In this document: positions 56,065 through 64,000 of the stretch, in pieces | Layout of the letters: every line of letters begins with the position of its first letter | How positions within the stretch are numbered: the first letter of the stretch is position 1 | DNA from: JAWKSY01 sp041402125 | GTDB lineage: Bacteria; Planctomycetota; GCA-002687715; DRQF01 | Direction: 5' to 3' | DNA length: 64,000 nt | NCBI GenBank assembly: GCA_041402125.1 | Contig: JAWKSY010000017.1 | Coordinates: 1-64,000, forward strand | Notes under the pieces: generated by a model | What the model was told of the DNA's origin: nothing | Seen by the model: the letters and a program-made list of their open reading frames with translations, nothing else | Database searches by the model: none | Translations under genes and position numbers: made by a program

Positions 56065-57240
56065 GTGGTCGAGTTCCAGTCGCGACATCGAGCGGTCTTC
56101 GCGGACGCGCGGGCCCTCGCCGACGAGCCGCCGGCCTCGGCGGCCCTCGTCCTCACCTCGCCGCCGTATCCGATGGTCGCCCTCTGGGACGATCTCTTCG
56201 CCGCGCTCGATCCGGGCGTCGCCGCGGCCCTCCGCGACGAGGACGGCGATCTCGCCTTCGACCGCATGCACCGGGCGCTCGCGCCGATCTGGGCCGCCGC
56301 CCACCGGGCGCTCGTCCCCGGCGGCATCCTCGCGCTGAACATCGGCGACGCGACCCGGAGCATGGGAGGGCGATTCCGCCTCTGGCCGAATCACGCCCGT
56401 CTCCTCACCGACCTCGCCGCGCTGGGCTTCGACGTCCTTCCCGACATCCTCTGGCGCAAGCCCAACAACTCGCCGACGAAGTTCATGGGCTCCGGGACGC
56501 TGCCCGCGGGCGCCTACGTCACCTACGAACACGAGTACGTCCTCGTGCTCCGCAAGGGAGCGAACCGTCCCTTCCGAGGCGCCGACGCCGAGCGCCGGCG
56601 CCGTTCGGCCGTCTTCTGGGAGGAGCGGAACCTCTGGTTCTCGGACCTCTGGACCGATCTCCGGGGCCGGGACCAGGACCTCGGCGCCGGCGCCGAGCGC
56701 GCACGCAGCGCCGCCTTCCCCTTCGAACTCGCCTGGCGCCTCGTGCTGATGTTCTCGGTCGAGGGCGATCTCGTGATCGACCCCTTCCTCGGGACGGGGA
56801 CGACGATGGCCGCCGCCCTGGCGGCCGGTCGCTCGAGTCTCGGATTCGAGCGCGATTCCGGGCTCGCCGGATCGGTGCGCGCGACCCTCGCCGCGGCCGG
56901 CGGCATCGGCGTGGAGCGCGCGCGCCGGCGACTCGAGGAGCACCGGGCCTTCGTCGCCCGCCGGCAGGCGGAGGGTCGTCCCCCGGCGCACCACAACGTC
57001 CCGCACGACGTTCCGGTGATGACCCGTCAGGAGCGCGAGCTCCGGCTCACCGAACCGGGAGCGAGCCGGGAGGACGCCGGCGTCCTCTCGGTCGACCACG
57101 TGCGACTCGGCGCGTCGAGCGGAGGCGCGGAGTCCGCATCAGGAGTCGAGCGCGGCTTCGTCGTCGTCGGGAGTGACGTCGAGGACGAGCCCCTCGGGGT
57201 CGATGCGCGCCCGCACGACGTCCGGGGAGGCCGCGAGTGA
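56065..57240 (+). CDS. Orphan DNA methyltransferase (N4-cytosine/N6-adenine type)
   Basis: 391-aa methyltransferase of the N6_N4 family. Motif IV TSPPYP is near the N-terminus (residues 32-37) and motif I, VIDPFLGTGTTMAAALAAGR, is near residue 240, the beta-class order. PNNSPTKFMGSGT and YEHEYVLVLRKG are also family blocks. SPPY favours N4-cytosine but adenine is possible. No restriction endonuclease lies alongside, suggesting epigenetic rather than defensive use. It starts at GTG after GGAAGGAG. Its last about 34 codons lie antisense to the end of the M1 peptidase gene; the final 30 residues look unlike the domain, so the true stop may be earlier. Confidence 0.83.
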   Translation: MVEFQSRHRAVFADARALADEPPASAALVLTSPPYPMVALWDDLFAALDPGVAAALRDEDGDLAFDRMHRALAPIWAAAHRALVPGGILALNIGDATRSMGGRFRLWPNHARLLTDLAALGFDVLPDILWRKPNNSPTKFMGSGTLPAGAYVTYEHEYVLVLRKGANRPFRGADAERRRRSAVFWEERNLWFSDLWTDLRGRDQDLGAGAERARSAAFPFELAWRLVLMFSVEGDLVIDPFLGTGTTMAAALAAGRSSLGFERDSGLAGSVRATLAAAGGIGVERARRRLEEHRAFVARRQAEGRPPAHHNVPHDVPVMTRQERELRLTEPGASREDAGVLSVDHVRLGASSGGAESASGVERGFVVVGSDVEDEPLGVDARPHDVRGGRE

Positions 57241-59052
57241 CCACTCGCGGCTTCCGCCCAGCCAGTGAGCGACGGGGATCACGATCCGTTCCGTCGCCCC
57301 GTCCTTCCGCTCGAGCTCCAGCACGGTGGGCATCACCGCCGACCCGCGATTCGCGACGGTGACCCGGACCGAACCCTCCTCGGCCTTCAGGGCCACCGCC
57401 TGATCGACGGTCCAGGTCTCCTGGTGGAAGCAGCGGAAGTACCAGCCGAGGTCCCGACCCGCGACCCGTGAAAACGTGTTCCAGAGGTCGTGCGGACGGG
57501 GATGCTTCCAGGCCCACTCCCCGGCGTAGGTTCGCATCGCGCGATCAAAGGTCTCGTCGCCCAGCATGCCGCGGAGCTGGTGGAGGACCGCGGCGGGCTT
57601 GGAGTAGCTCGCGGCGCCGAAGGAGCTGCCCTCGAAGTGGTCGGCGTGTCCCATGCTCGCACGCTCGTTCGGCCGCCCCGCCATCGATCGCGCGTAGCCG
57701 CGGATCGCGGCCCGCGCGGGATCCTCCCGTTGCCAGAAATCGGCCGCGACGAGCGAGGAGTAGTAGCTCGTCGTGCCCTCGTCCATCCACGCGTAGCGCT
57801 TCTCGTTCGATCCCACGAGCATCGGGAACCACATGTGGATGAGCTCGTGCCCGATCAGGGACTGGAGCCCGCGATCGCTGCGCGGCGTGCCGCAGAGCGT
57901 CATCATCGGATACTCCATGCCGCCGCCGATGATGCCCTCGCAGGCGGTCATGTGCGGCCAGGGGTAGGGGTGCACGCGGGCGGACATGTACTCGATCGTG
58001 TGGCGCGCGTACTCGGCGGCGCGCTTCCAGGGCGCGGCGTTCGTCTCGTAGACGGCGTCGATGAGACAGAGCCCGTCCTTCCCGGGACCGTCGCGATCGG
58101 GAACGATCGCGTGCGTGGCGTCCCAGAGGTAGCGGTCGGAGGCCGAGATGGCGAAGTCGCGGACGCCCTCGGCGCGGAACTTCCAGGTGAGCCGTCCCTC
58201 CGTACCCGATCGGGTGGCCCGTCCGGCCGCGAGGTCCTCCTCGTCGACGATCGACACGACCTCGCGCGACGTCATCGCCCGCGCGAGGCGCGCGCGGGCC
58301 TCCTCGGTCAGCGTCTCCTCGGGATTGACGTGGTCCCCGGTGGCGCGGACGAGCCAACCCTCCGGCACGGTGAGGGAGACGTCGTAGTCGGCGTAGTCCA
58401 TGTAGAACTCGCCGTTGCCGTAGTAGGGATCGGCGGTCCAGCCCTCGAGGTCGTCGAAGACCGCGAACTGGGGGTACCAGTAGCCGAGGTAGAAGACGCG
58501 GTTGTTCTCGTGTCCCATGCGGGGCGCGTGACCGGCCCGGGGCACCGTGAAGTGCCAGCGGATCTCGAGCTGACGCTCGCCACCGGCGGGGATCGGCGCC
58601 TGGAGCCCGATCGTCATGACCGTGCCGCCCACGCGGTAGCCGTAGCGGCCGCGCGCGGGGACCTCCTCGCCATCCATCGTGATCGCGTCGAGCTCGAAAC
58701 CGGGCGTGACCTCGACGGTGCGCGTCCGTCGGGCCCCGGCGCGGTGCAGGTTCTGTCGGAGGTGGATCCGGAGCTGGTTGACCGGGCGGGGCGATCGGTT
58801 GCGGTAGGTGAGGACCGCGCGTCCGTCGAGCCTCGCCGCGGCGGGATCCAGGGTCGCCTCGATGCGGTAGTGGGCCGAGTTCGTCCAGTAGAGCTCTCCG
58901 GGGGCCCCGTCCGCGCGACGGGTCCCGGCCTCGATGCCGCGCTCGTGATCGGCGGCTCGCGGCGCCGCGAAGGGCTCGAAGGGCGAGGTCTGCGCGGCCA
59001 GGCCGGAGGCGAGCAGGACGAGAGCGAGGGCGAGCAGCGATCGGGAAGGCAT
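57139..59052 (-). CDS. Secreted M1-family metallopeptidase
   Basis: 637 aa. Signal peptide ending GLAAQ, a beta-sandwich N-terminal domain (AHYRIEATLDPAAARLDGRA), then a gluzincin domain with GGGMEYPMM (exopeptidase motif), LIGHELIHMWFPMLVGSNE (zinc HExxH) and WMDEGTTSYYSSL (third ligand Glu). This is the group of bacterial secreted M1 aminopeptidase-like enzymes without the C-terminal domain of PepN. Active residues are intact. It is the last gene of the minus-strand group and its 3' end overlaps the methyltransferase on the other strand. Confidence 0.9.
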   Translation of the reverse strand: MPSRSLLALALVLLASGLAAQTSPFEPFAAPRAADHERGIEAGTRRADGAPGELYWTNSAHYRIEATLDPAAARLDGRAVLTYRNRSPRPVNQLRIHLRQNLHRAGARRTRTVEVTPGFELDAITMDGEEVPARGRYGYRVGGTVMTIGLQAPIPAGGERQLEIRWHFTVPRAGHAPRMGHENNRVFYLGYWYPQFAVFDDLEGWTADPYYGNGEFYMDYADYDVSLTVPEGWLVRATGDHVNPEETLTEEARARLARAMTSREVVSIVDEEDLAAGRATRSGTEGRLTWKFRAEGVRDFAISASDRYLWDATHAIVPDRDGPGKDGLCLIDAVYETNAAPWKRAAEYARHTIEYMSARVHPYPWPHMTACEGIIGGGMEYPMMTLCGTPRSDRGLQSLIGHELIHMWFPMLVGSNEKRYAWMDEGTTSYYSSLVAADFWQREDPARAAIRGYARSMAGRPNERASMGHADHFEGSSFGAASYSKPAAVLHQLRGMLGDETFDRAMRTYAGEWAWKHPRPHDLWNTFSRVAGRDLGWYFRCFHQETWTVDQAVALKAEEGSVRVTVANRGSAVMPTVLELERKDGATERIVIPVAHWLGGSREWSLAASPDVVRARIDPEGLVLDVTPDDDEAALDS

Positions 59053-59146
59053 GGCGGGCTCCGGAAAGGGACGCGACGGCGACGGGTTCGGGCCGGGGGT
59101 CGGGACCGCCTTGCTTGACGCGCGAGCCGGGCCGACCTTTCCGTGG

Positions 59147-59947
59147 TCAGAGCGAGAGGTCGAGGTCTCCGAGGGCCACCTCGGCCCCGGGACCGACCTC
59201 GATCTCGCGCGGTCCGGGCAGACCGCGGCAACGTTCGTGGCGGACGACGAGCCGGTAGCGCCCGGGCGGCACGCCCTCGATCGTGAAGCGACCGTCGGCG
59301 CCCGTCACCGCGAAGGCCGGGTGGGGGAAGACGTGGACCCGGGCGCCCATCCAGGGGTGGTAGGCGCATCGGACCGGGATGTCGAGCTCGGGCCGGTGCA
59401 GCGCGATCTCGGTCGTCTTGGGCCGGTGCTGGGTGAAGTTGTATTCCTCGTTCCGGCGCGAGAAGAAGTGGACGTTGTGCGAGGTGTCGTCCGCGTTGAC
59501 GACGTCCAGCGGCTGGCCGGCGCGCATCGCGAGGACGTGCGGCTCGTAGCGGCAACCGTCCTGGACGAGGCGAGCGGAGCCCTCGGGGAGCGGGAAGTCG
59601 GACGACCACTCCTCGAGTCCCTCGAGATACACGAGGGTGTGCGCGACGCCGCCCGCCGGGTCCACGACGAGCGACTCGTCGAAGACGGCGTGGTTCTCGG
59701 CGCACCAGGAGTCCTGTTTGAGGTCGAGCGTGCCCGGCGCGGGCGCATCGCCCGGGAAGCGGATGCGCCCGGTGATGCGGCCGACCCGCTCGAGATCCAC
59801 CCGGCCCCCGGTCGGTCCGAGGCCGTCGTCGCGACGGGGCGCGTCCGCCTCCGCCTTCGCGGGCGACGACGCGTCGGGAGTCGGGCGGGCATCATTGCCG
59901 CATCCGAGCGAGAGGACGGCGACGAGGAGGATCGGAATCACGCGCAT
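59147..59947 (-). CDS. Cupredoxin-like copper lipoprotein with carboxypeptidase-regulatory domain
   Basis: 266 aa. Lipoprotein signal (lipobox LSLGC). Around residues 145-210 it shows a type-1 copper pattern: DTSHNVHFFS (His) and CAYHPWMGARVHVF (Cys, His, Met). The C-terminal about 50 residues, FAVTGADGRFTIEGVPPGRYRL, form a carboxypeptidase-regulatory-like beta sandwich. Similar proteins occur near respiratory and methylamine-type oxidases; a periplasmic electron-carrier or copper-binding role is inferred. GRITGRIRFPGDAPAPGTLD marks an N-terminal beta domain. Confidence 0.75.
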   Translation of the reverse strand: MRVIPILLVAVLSLGCGNDARPTPDASSPAKAEADAPRRDDGLGPTGGRVDLERVGRITGRIRFPGDAPAPGTLDLKQDSWCAENHAVFDESLVVDPAGGVAHTLVYLEGLEEWSSDFPLPEGSARLVQDGCRYEPHVLAMRAGQPLDVVNADDTSHNVHFFSRRNEEYNFTQHRPKTTEIALHRPELDIPVRCAYHPWMGARVHVFPHPAFAVTGADGRFTIEGVPPGRYRLVVRHERCRGLPGPREIEVGPGAEVALGDLDLSL

Positions 59948-60010
59948 GGGGGTCTCCGGTGGAGCCGAGAGCCTATCAGACGCGCCGCGCGTGCGCTCCC
60001 GGGGGGCGGA

Positions 60011-61096
60011 TCAGGCGCGCCCGCGCCGGTGGCGCAGGTAGTCGACGAAGACCGCCTCCCCGAGCCCGCCGGTGCCGGTGAAGTAGGCGCGACCGCGATT
60101 CAGACGACTGAACTCCTCGACGAACTCCACGAGGAGCGGGTCGCGGGCGACCATGAACGTGGTCACCTCGATCCCCGCCCGTCGGCAGGCGACCGCCTCG
60201 TCGAGCGTCCGGTTGACGACCTCCTCGTCGAGGCCGAAGGGGTTCTTGTAGATCCGCCCGTCGCGCTCGATCGCGGAGGGCTTTCCGTCCGTGATCATGA
60301 AGACCCGGCGGTTGGCGTGCCGGCGCCCGCGGAGGATGTCCTGCGCCATCCGGAGTCCGGCCTTCGTGTTGGTGTGGAAGGGGCCGGCCTGGATGTAGGG
60401 GCTCCGATCGAGGGGCACGCGCCTCGCCTCGTCCCCGAAGAGCACGAGATCGAGGGTGTCCCGCCGGAAGCGTCGCTGGATGAGCTCGAAGAGGGCGAGG
60501 GCGACCTCGCGGGCGGGGCTCATGCGATCCTCGCCGTAGAGGATCATGCTGTGCGAGACGTCGACGAGGAGGACGGTCGCGCAGCTCACCTCCCGTTCGC
60601 GTTCCCGGACCTCGAGATCCTGCTCGCGGAGACCGAGCAGGCCTCCCTCGGGATCGCGGGCCAGGGCGCGTCGGAAGCTCTCGGTCCAGGCGACGTCCTC
60701 GAGGCTCTCGCCCGGCCGCCAGTCGCGGACGAGATCCCCGGGCTCGCCGCGCCCTCCCTCGAGACGGCTCGCGTGCTCGCCGTCCGGATCCGCGCCGGCG
60801 CCGCTGAAGATCCGCTCCAGCGCCCGCTCGCGCATCGCGCGTTCGGTCTTGCCGGTGGGCACGAGCGTTCCCCCCTCGAGCCGGACCCGCCCGTCGCGCT
60901 CCAGGTCGCGGCGGAAATCGTCGATACCGTAGGCCTCGTCGAACCAGCCGTAGCGCTCGGCGACGCGTTCGAGCCAGTCGAGCGCGGTGTCGACGTCGCC
61001 GCCCGAGCGCAGGAGGAGCATCTCGAAGAGGGGGAGCAGGCGGCGGAAGCGCTCCTCGGGCGATTCGCCTTCCCAGGCCCGGAACCGGAACCTCAT
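60011..61096 (-). CDS. VWA-domain protein partner of the AAA+ ATPase
   Basis: 361 aa with a C-terminal von Willebrand A domain. The metal-ion (MIDAS) site shows LVDVSHSMILYGEDRM, with HTNTKAGLRMAQDILRGRRH and MITDGKPSAIERDG completing it. The N-terminal half is helical and Asp/Glu-rich. It starts in ATGA overlap with the upstream AAA+ gene. Pairing of a MoxR-type AAA+ ATPase with a VWA protein is a known architecture for metal-cofactor insertion or complex remodelling; the client here is unknown. Confidence 0.85.
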   Translation of the reverse strand: MRFRFRAWEGESPEERFRRLLPLFEMLLLRSGGDVDTALDWLERVAERYGWFDEAYGIDDFRRDLERDGRVRLEGGTLVPTGKTERAMRERALERIFSGAGADPDGEHASRLEGGRGEPGDLVRDWRPGESLEDVAWTESFRRALARDPEGGLLGLREQDLEVREREREVSCATVLLVDVSHSMILYGEDRMSPAREVALALFELIQRRFRRDTLDLVLFGDEARRVPLDRSPYIQAGPFHTNTKAGLRMAQDILRGRRHANRRVFMITDGKPSAIERDGRIYKNPFGLDEEVVNRTLDEAVACRRAGIEVTTFMVARDPLLVEFVEEFSRLNRGRAYFTGTGGLGEAVFVDYLRHRRGRA

Positions 61097-62556
61097 GACC
61101 GCTCGAATCCGTCCCACATGCCGCGCACGAGGTCGCTGAAGGCGATGCCGTCGGGCCCCGCGTCCTTCGCGAGCGCGGCGTGGCGATGGAGACCCTCCAG
61201 GAGCAGCTCGATCCCGAACATCGCCGCGCCGGTCTCGAGATCCGGGAGGAAGCGCGCCACCAGCGAGGACAGGGAGGGGACGGCCGCGAGCTCGGCGCGG
61301 AGCTCCTCGTCGTCGCGGCGCGTGTCGGTGTGGAGGACGCCGCCCCCGCGGACGAACTCCGTCAGCGCCTCGTAGGGGTTCGCCTCGTCCTCGTCGGCGC
61401 GGAAGAAGTCGGGGAAGCGGCGATCGAAGACGCGCTTCGCGGCCTCGCCGATGATGTGCTCGGCGACGCGTTCGGGCCCCTCCTTCTCGCCCTCGAAGAC
61501 GAGCTCGACCTTGCCGACGATCGCGGCCGTCGAGGCGAAGAGGTCGCCGAGGCGCAGCGTCGTCCGGTCGCGATCGAGGCGGAGGGCGCGCTGCTCCGCG
61601 TTCGCGACCGCGGTCTCGAGAAGGGCGATCGTGAGGCGCGCGGAGACGCCCGAGCTCTGGTCGATCCAGTCGGACTCGCGGGCGGCCCGCGCCGTCTCCT
61701 CGACGACCTCGCGCGCCAGCTCGGGCACGAGGACGTCGACCTCGCCCCGGTCGAGCTCGGCCTCCTGGCGGGTGATGGCGATGCCGGCCGCGAGATCCCG
61801 CGGGTAGTGCGTGTGGATCTGGGCCGCGATCCGGTCGCGGAGCGGCGTGATGAGGTTGCCCCGCTTCGTGTAGTCCTCGGGGTTGGCCGAGAAGACGAGC
61901 AGCAGGTCGAGCTCGAGGCGCAGCGGGAGGCCGCGGACCTGGACGTCCCGCTCCTCCATCGCGTTCAGGAGCGCGACCTGGATCCTCGGGGAGAGGTCGG
62001 GCAGCTCGTTGATCGCCATGATCCCGCGGTTGGCGCGCGGCAGGAGCCCCCAGGCGACGGCCTCCTCGTCCGCGATGGAGAAACCGCGGCGCGAGGCGCG
62101 GATGGGATCGACGTCGCCGATGAGGTCGGCCATCGAGACGTCCGGCGTCGCGAGCTTCTCGCGGTAGCGCTCGTCGCGAGGGATCCAGCGGATCGCGGCG
62201 TCGTCGCCCGACTCGGTCAGGATGCGCCGTCCTTCCGGGCTCACCGGCGCGAAGGGATCGTCGTTGAGGGGCGCTCCGGCGAGGGCGGGGAGCTGAGGGT
62301 CGAGGAAGCGGACAAGGCCCCGGAGAAGTCGCGTCTTCGCCTGACCGCGGAGGCCGAGGAGGATGAGGTCGTGTCCGGCGAGCAGGGCGTTGACGAGGGC
62401 GGGTTCGACGGTGTCCTCGTAGCCGACGATGCCGGGAAAGAGCGGCTCGTCGCGCCGCAGCGCGGCGATCAGGTTCGCGCGCAGCTCCTCGCGCACGGTG
62501 CGCGGGCGCCAGCCGCTCTCGCGGAGGGCGCCGAGGGTCGTGGGGCGGTCGTTCAC
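61093..62556 (-). CDS. MoxR/magnesium-chelatase-type AAA+ ATPase
   Basis: 487 aa. Walker A is GLRGQAKT (residues 68-75), the sensor-type block reads RGIMAINELPDL, where the family uses Asn-Glu instead of Asp-Glu in Walker B, and LLNAMEERDVQVRGLPL is the following arginine-finger region. The C-terminal 200 residues (from about WIDQSSGVSARLTIALLE) are family-specific. Starts at GTG. It overlaps the VWA gene by 4 bp and follows the HPF-sigma fusion by 107 bp. It is expected to form a ring acting on a client with the VWA protein. Confidence 0.85.
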   Translation of the reverse strand: MNDRPTTLGALRESGWRPRTVREELRANLIAALRRDEPLFPGIVGYEDTVEPALVNALLAGHDLILLGLRGQAKTRLLRGLVRFLDPQLPALAGAPLNDDPFAPVSPEGRRILTESGDDAAIRWIPRDERYREKLATPDVSMADLIGDVDPIRASRRGFSIADEEAVAWGLLPRANRGIMAINELPDLSPRIQVALLNAMEERDVQVRGLPLRLELDLLLVFSANPEDYTKRGNLITPLRDRIAAQIHTHYPRDLAAGIAITRQEAELDRGEVDVLVPELAREVVEETARAARESDWIDQSSGVSARLTIALLETAVANAEQRALRLDRDRTTLRLGDLFASTAAIVGKVELVFEGEKEGPERVAEHIIGEAAKRVFDRRFPDFFRADEDEANPYEALTEFVRGGGVLHTDTRRDDEELRAELAAVPSLSSLVARFLPDLETGAAMFGIELLLEGLHRHAALAKDAGPDGIAFSDLVRGMWDGFERS

Positions 62557-62663
62557 GTCAGGTCCTCGTTCCCGGAGGGTCGGATCGGCCGTCGGCCGGA
62601 CCTCGGGATGATGGCCCCCTCCGGACGGGGACGCCAGGAAGACCGCGGGAGGCTCGAGGACGC

Positions 62664-63617
62664 TCAGACCGCCTGATCGCGACCCTCCTCGACGTGGTCG
62701 CGCAGGAACTCGGCCGCGCCCCGCAAGCGGAAGCGGACCTGGTCCTCCGAGAGCTCCAGCATCCGCTCGATCGTCACGAGGTCGAATCCCTCGACGTAGT
62801 GGAGCCGGAAGCAGCGTCGCCAGTCGCGGGGGAGCTCGGAGAGCGCGCCGGACAGTCGGCGGCGGAGCGCCGCGGGATCCTCGCGTCCCGGCGAGACCGC
62901 GCCGGCTTCCTCGTCGCCGACGAAGTAGGCGACGAGCTCCTCGACCTCGTCGTCGTGATCGCCTCCGTGCATGCCGGGCCCGGCGGCGCCGCGCTCGGCC
63001 GCGGCGGCCTCGAGCGCGTGGAGGGCGACCTCGTAGATCCAGCCTCGCGAGCTGACGCGCCGCGGCTTCTCGTCGAAGCGTCGCGCCGCCTCCTCCAGTG
63101 CCGCGGAAGCGACGGCGGCGACCTCGACGCGGATGCCGGCGCGGCGGGCGAGCTGGCGCGCCTCGGAGGCGAGGAATCGCTCCAGGGCCTCGCGTTCCGC
63201 CTCGGCCTCGCGCCGGAAGACCTCGACCTCGTGTCCCGGAGCCGCGTAGGGGAAGCCGACCTGCCGGGCCGCCGCGTTCTCGGCCTCTCCGTGCATGTGC
63301 CGGTGGAGATGCTCGCGTCGGAGGAGCTGCTTGAACTCCCGGAGCTGGCGGACGAGCTTCTTGAAGGCGCGGTCGAAGGCGCCGCGGAGATGACTCTCCT
63401 CCGCGCGCCCCGTCAGCGTGGTTCCCGGCAGGCGGAGCGAGATCCGGACCTCGTGCGTTCCCTCCCGCGTCGACCGTTCCAGGTGGATGTGGCACTCGCG
63501 CTCGGGAAAGCGCTCGGTGAGCTCGGAGAGCTTGTCGAGTCGTCGCGCGAAGTACTCGCGGTTCGAGTCGCGCAGGTCGACGGCGCCGGTGTCGAAGGTG
63601 ACGTTGAGTCGGCTCAT
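62664..63617 (-). CDS. Ribosome hibernation factor (HPF/RaiA) domain fused to a sigma-70-like domain
   Basis: 317 aa. Residues 1-105 match the HPF/RaiA ribosome-binding fold: NVTFDTGAVDLRDSNREYFA, HIHLERSTREGTHEVRISLR and the AFDRAFKKLVRQLREFKQLL helix. A linker follows (about 106-140), then a sigma region-2-like helical segment (145-205, with RFDEKPRR and RGWIYEVALHALEAA) and an acidic stretch (215-250). Region 4 is at about 255-312 (LSELPRDWRRCFRLHYVEGF, TIERMLELSEDQVRFRLRGA), an HTH like that of ECF sigma factors. Region 2 is weaker than region 4. GGAGGAT seven bases before the ATG decides the start over an upstream in-frame ATG at 63641. Coupling of ribosome state to transcription is inference. 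Confidence 0.72.
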   Translation of the reverse strand: MSRLNVTFDTGAVDLRDSNREYFARRLDKLSELTERFPERECHIHLERSTREGTHEVRISLRLPGTTLTGRAEESHLRGAFDRAFKKLVRQLREFKQLLRREHLHRHMHGEAENAAARQVGFPYAAPGHEVEVFRREAEAEREALERFLASEARQLARRAGIRVEVAAVASAALEEAARRFDEKPRRVSSRGWIYEVALHALEAAAAERGAAGPGMHGGDHDDEVEELVAYFVGDEEAGAVSPGREDPAALRRRLSGALSELPRDWRRCFRLHYVEGFDLVTIERMLELSEDQVRFRLRGAAEFLRDHVEEGRDQAV

Positions 63618-63677
63618 GGGGCGATCCTCCGGTCCCGACATCGTAGCGGATTCGCCGCCGGCGCGCCGCCGCGCCGG

Positions 63678-64000
63678 TCAGGCGCGGCCGAGCCGCCGGC
63701 GGATCCGCCGCATCAGCAAGAGGGCGACGGTGGCGAGCCCTCCGCAGAGGCCCCACCAGTAGCCTCCGAGCCAGACCTCCGACCCCCGGTGGGCGAGGAC
63801 GAGGCCGAGCGGGAGGCCGACCAGCCAGTAGCCGAAGAGCGCCAGCAGGGCGGGGATGCGCGTGTCCGCCGCGCCCCGGAGGATGCCGGCGGAGATCGCC
63901 TGCAGTCCGTCGCAGAGCTGGAACACGCCCGCGATCGAGATCAGGGCGGCGGCCGCCGCGACGGTCGCGATCTCGTCGGTGTAGGCGCGCGCGAGGGTCT
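63678..64000 (-). CDS. MATE-family efflux transporter, C-terminal fragment
   Basis: Partial: the coding frame runs off the window end at position 64000, with the stop at 63678. The visible about 107 residues include FQLCDGLQAISAGILRGAAD and TRIPALLALFGYWLVGLPLG, hallmark segments of MATE (NorM-type) multidrug/Na+ antiporters. The C-terminus ends LMRRIRRRLGRA. The N-terminal two-thirds lie beyond the window. Confidence 0.85.
   Translation of the reverse strand, partial: TLARAYTDEIATVAAAAALISIAGVFQLCDGLQAISAGILRGAADTRIPALLALFGYWLVGLPLGLVLAHRGSEVWLGGYWWGLCGGLATVALLLMRRIRRRLGRA

Noticed and set aside
61093..62556. Aberrant Walker B (Asn-Glu) as a loss-of-function sign
   Set aside because: NEL at this place is, to my knowledge, common in this MoxR/Mg-chelatase subgroup, so it is not treated as anomalous.
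1..64000. tRNA or rRNA genes
   Set aside because: None recognised by eye in the intergenic spaces; a dedicated search (tRNAscan/Infernal) would be needed to exclude them.

Overview
Organism. The window is very GC-rich (roughly 70%), with short spacers and many 4-bp start/stop overlaps. It carries a futalosine-route menaquinone gene (mqnC), a type III glutamine synthetase, a soluble transhydrogenase, many secreted and lipid-anchored beta-propeller proteins, and an AAA+/VWA pair. With LPS-type heptose activation (rfaE2) and FG-GAP and di-heme peroxidase proteins, this fits a Gram-negative chromosome, most likely Planctomycetota or a relative. That placement is inference: there is no rRNA or tRNA in the window. 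It reads as ordinary chromosome with no prophage, CRISPR array or transposase gene.

Layout. 0-4.3 kb (minus): Rrf2 regulator, TldE/TldD peptidase pair, and a degenerate glutamine-amidotransferase protein. 4.4-9.1 kb (plus): acyl-CoA dehydrogenase, RfaE2, a CPA2 antiporter and a secreted propeller protein. 9.1-15.3 kb: frameshifted mqnC (minus), then thioredoxin, DHH phosphoesterase, MBL hydrolase, pepA and ispG (plus). 15.4-17.1 kb (minus): a heavily frameshifted eboB-eboA pair. 17.2-21.7 kb (plus): HEAT lipoprotein, DUF366, a flippase-like membrane protein, PfkB kinase and ThpR. 21.7-27.7 kb (minus): pgi, a symporter with a PDZ-like insert, an rRNA-type methyltransferase, tgt and a pseudouridine synthase. 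27.9-34.7 kb: DPP-IV-like peptidase (plus), unknown membrane protein and glutamine synthetase III (minus), M24 peptidase (plus). 34.7-44.5 kb: four tandem paralogous lipoproteins (minus) interspersed with three arrays of a palindromic repeat. 44.5-51.3 kb (minus): CDF transporter, S9 peptidase, citrate synthase, VOC protein, di-heme peroxidase. 51.8-57.2 kb (plus): FG-GAP protein, HDOD protein, sthA, DNA methyltransferase. 57.1-64 kb (minus): M1 peptidase, copper lipoprotein, VWA protein, AAA+ ATPase, an HPF-sigma fusion and the end of a MATE transporter.

How the genes relate. Most are housekeeping: central carbon (pgi, gltA), isoprenoid and quinone precursors (ispG, mqnC), tRNA/rRNA modification (tgt, RluD-like, RlmI-like), peptide recycling (pepA, DPP-IV, S9, M1, M24, TldDE) and redox (trx, sthA, di-heme peroxidase). 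The least ordinary items are a ribosome-hibernation-factor domain joined to a sigma-factor-like C-terminus, the eboA/eboB pair, the four-paralog lipoprotein cluster with its repeat arrays, and a symporter carrying a PDZ-like periplasmic insertion.

Quality warning. At least 13 conserved genes contain single-base frameshifts (mqnC, trx, DHH, eboA, eboB, pgi, rluD-like, DPP-IV, three propeller paralogs, S9 peptidase, sthA). Their reading frames resume with intact conserved motifs, so uncorrected sequencing indels are more likely than real decay. They are densest at 9.1-11.0 kb and 15.6-16.9 kb.
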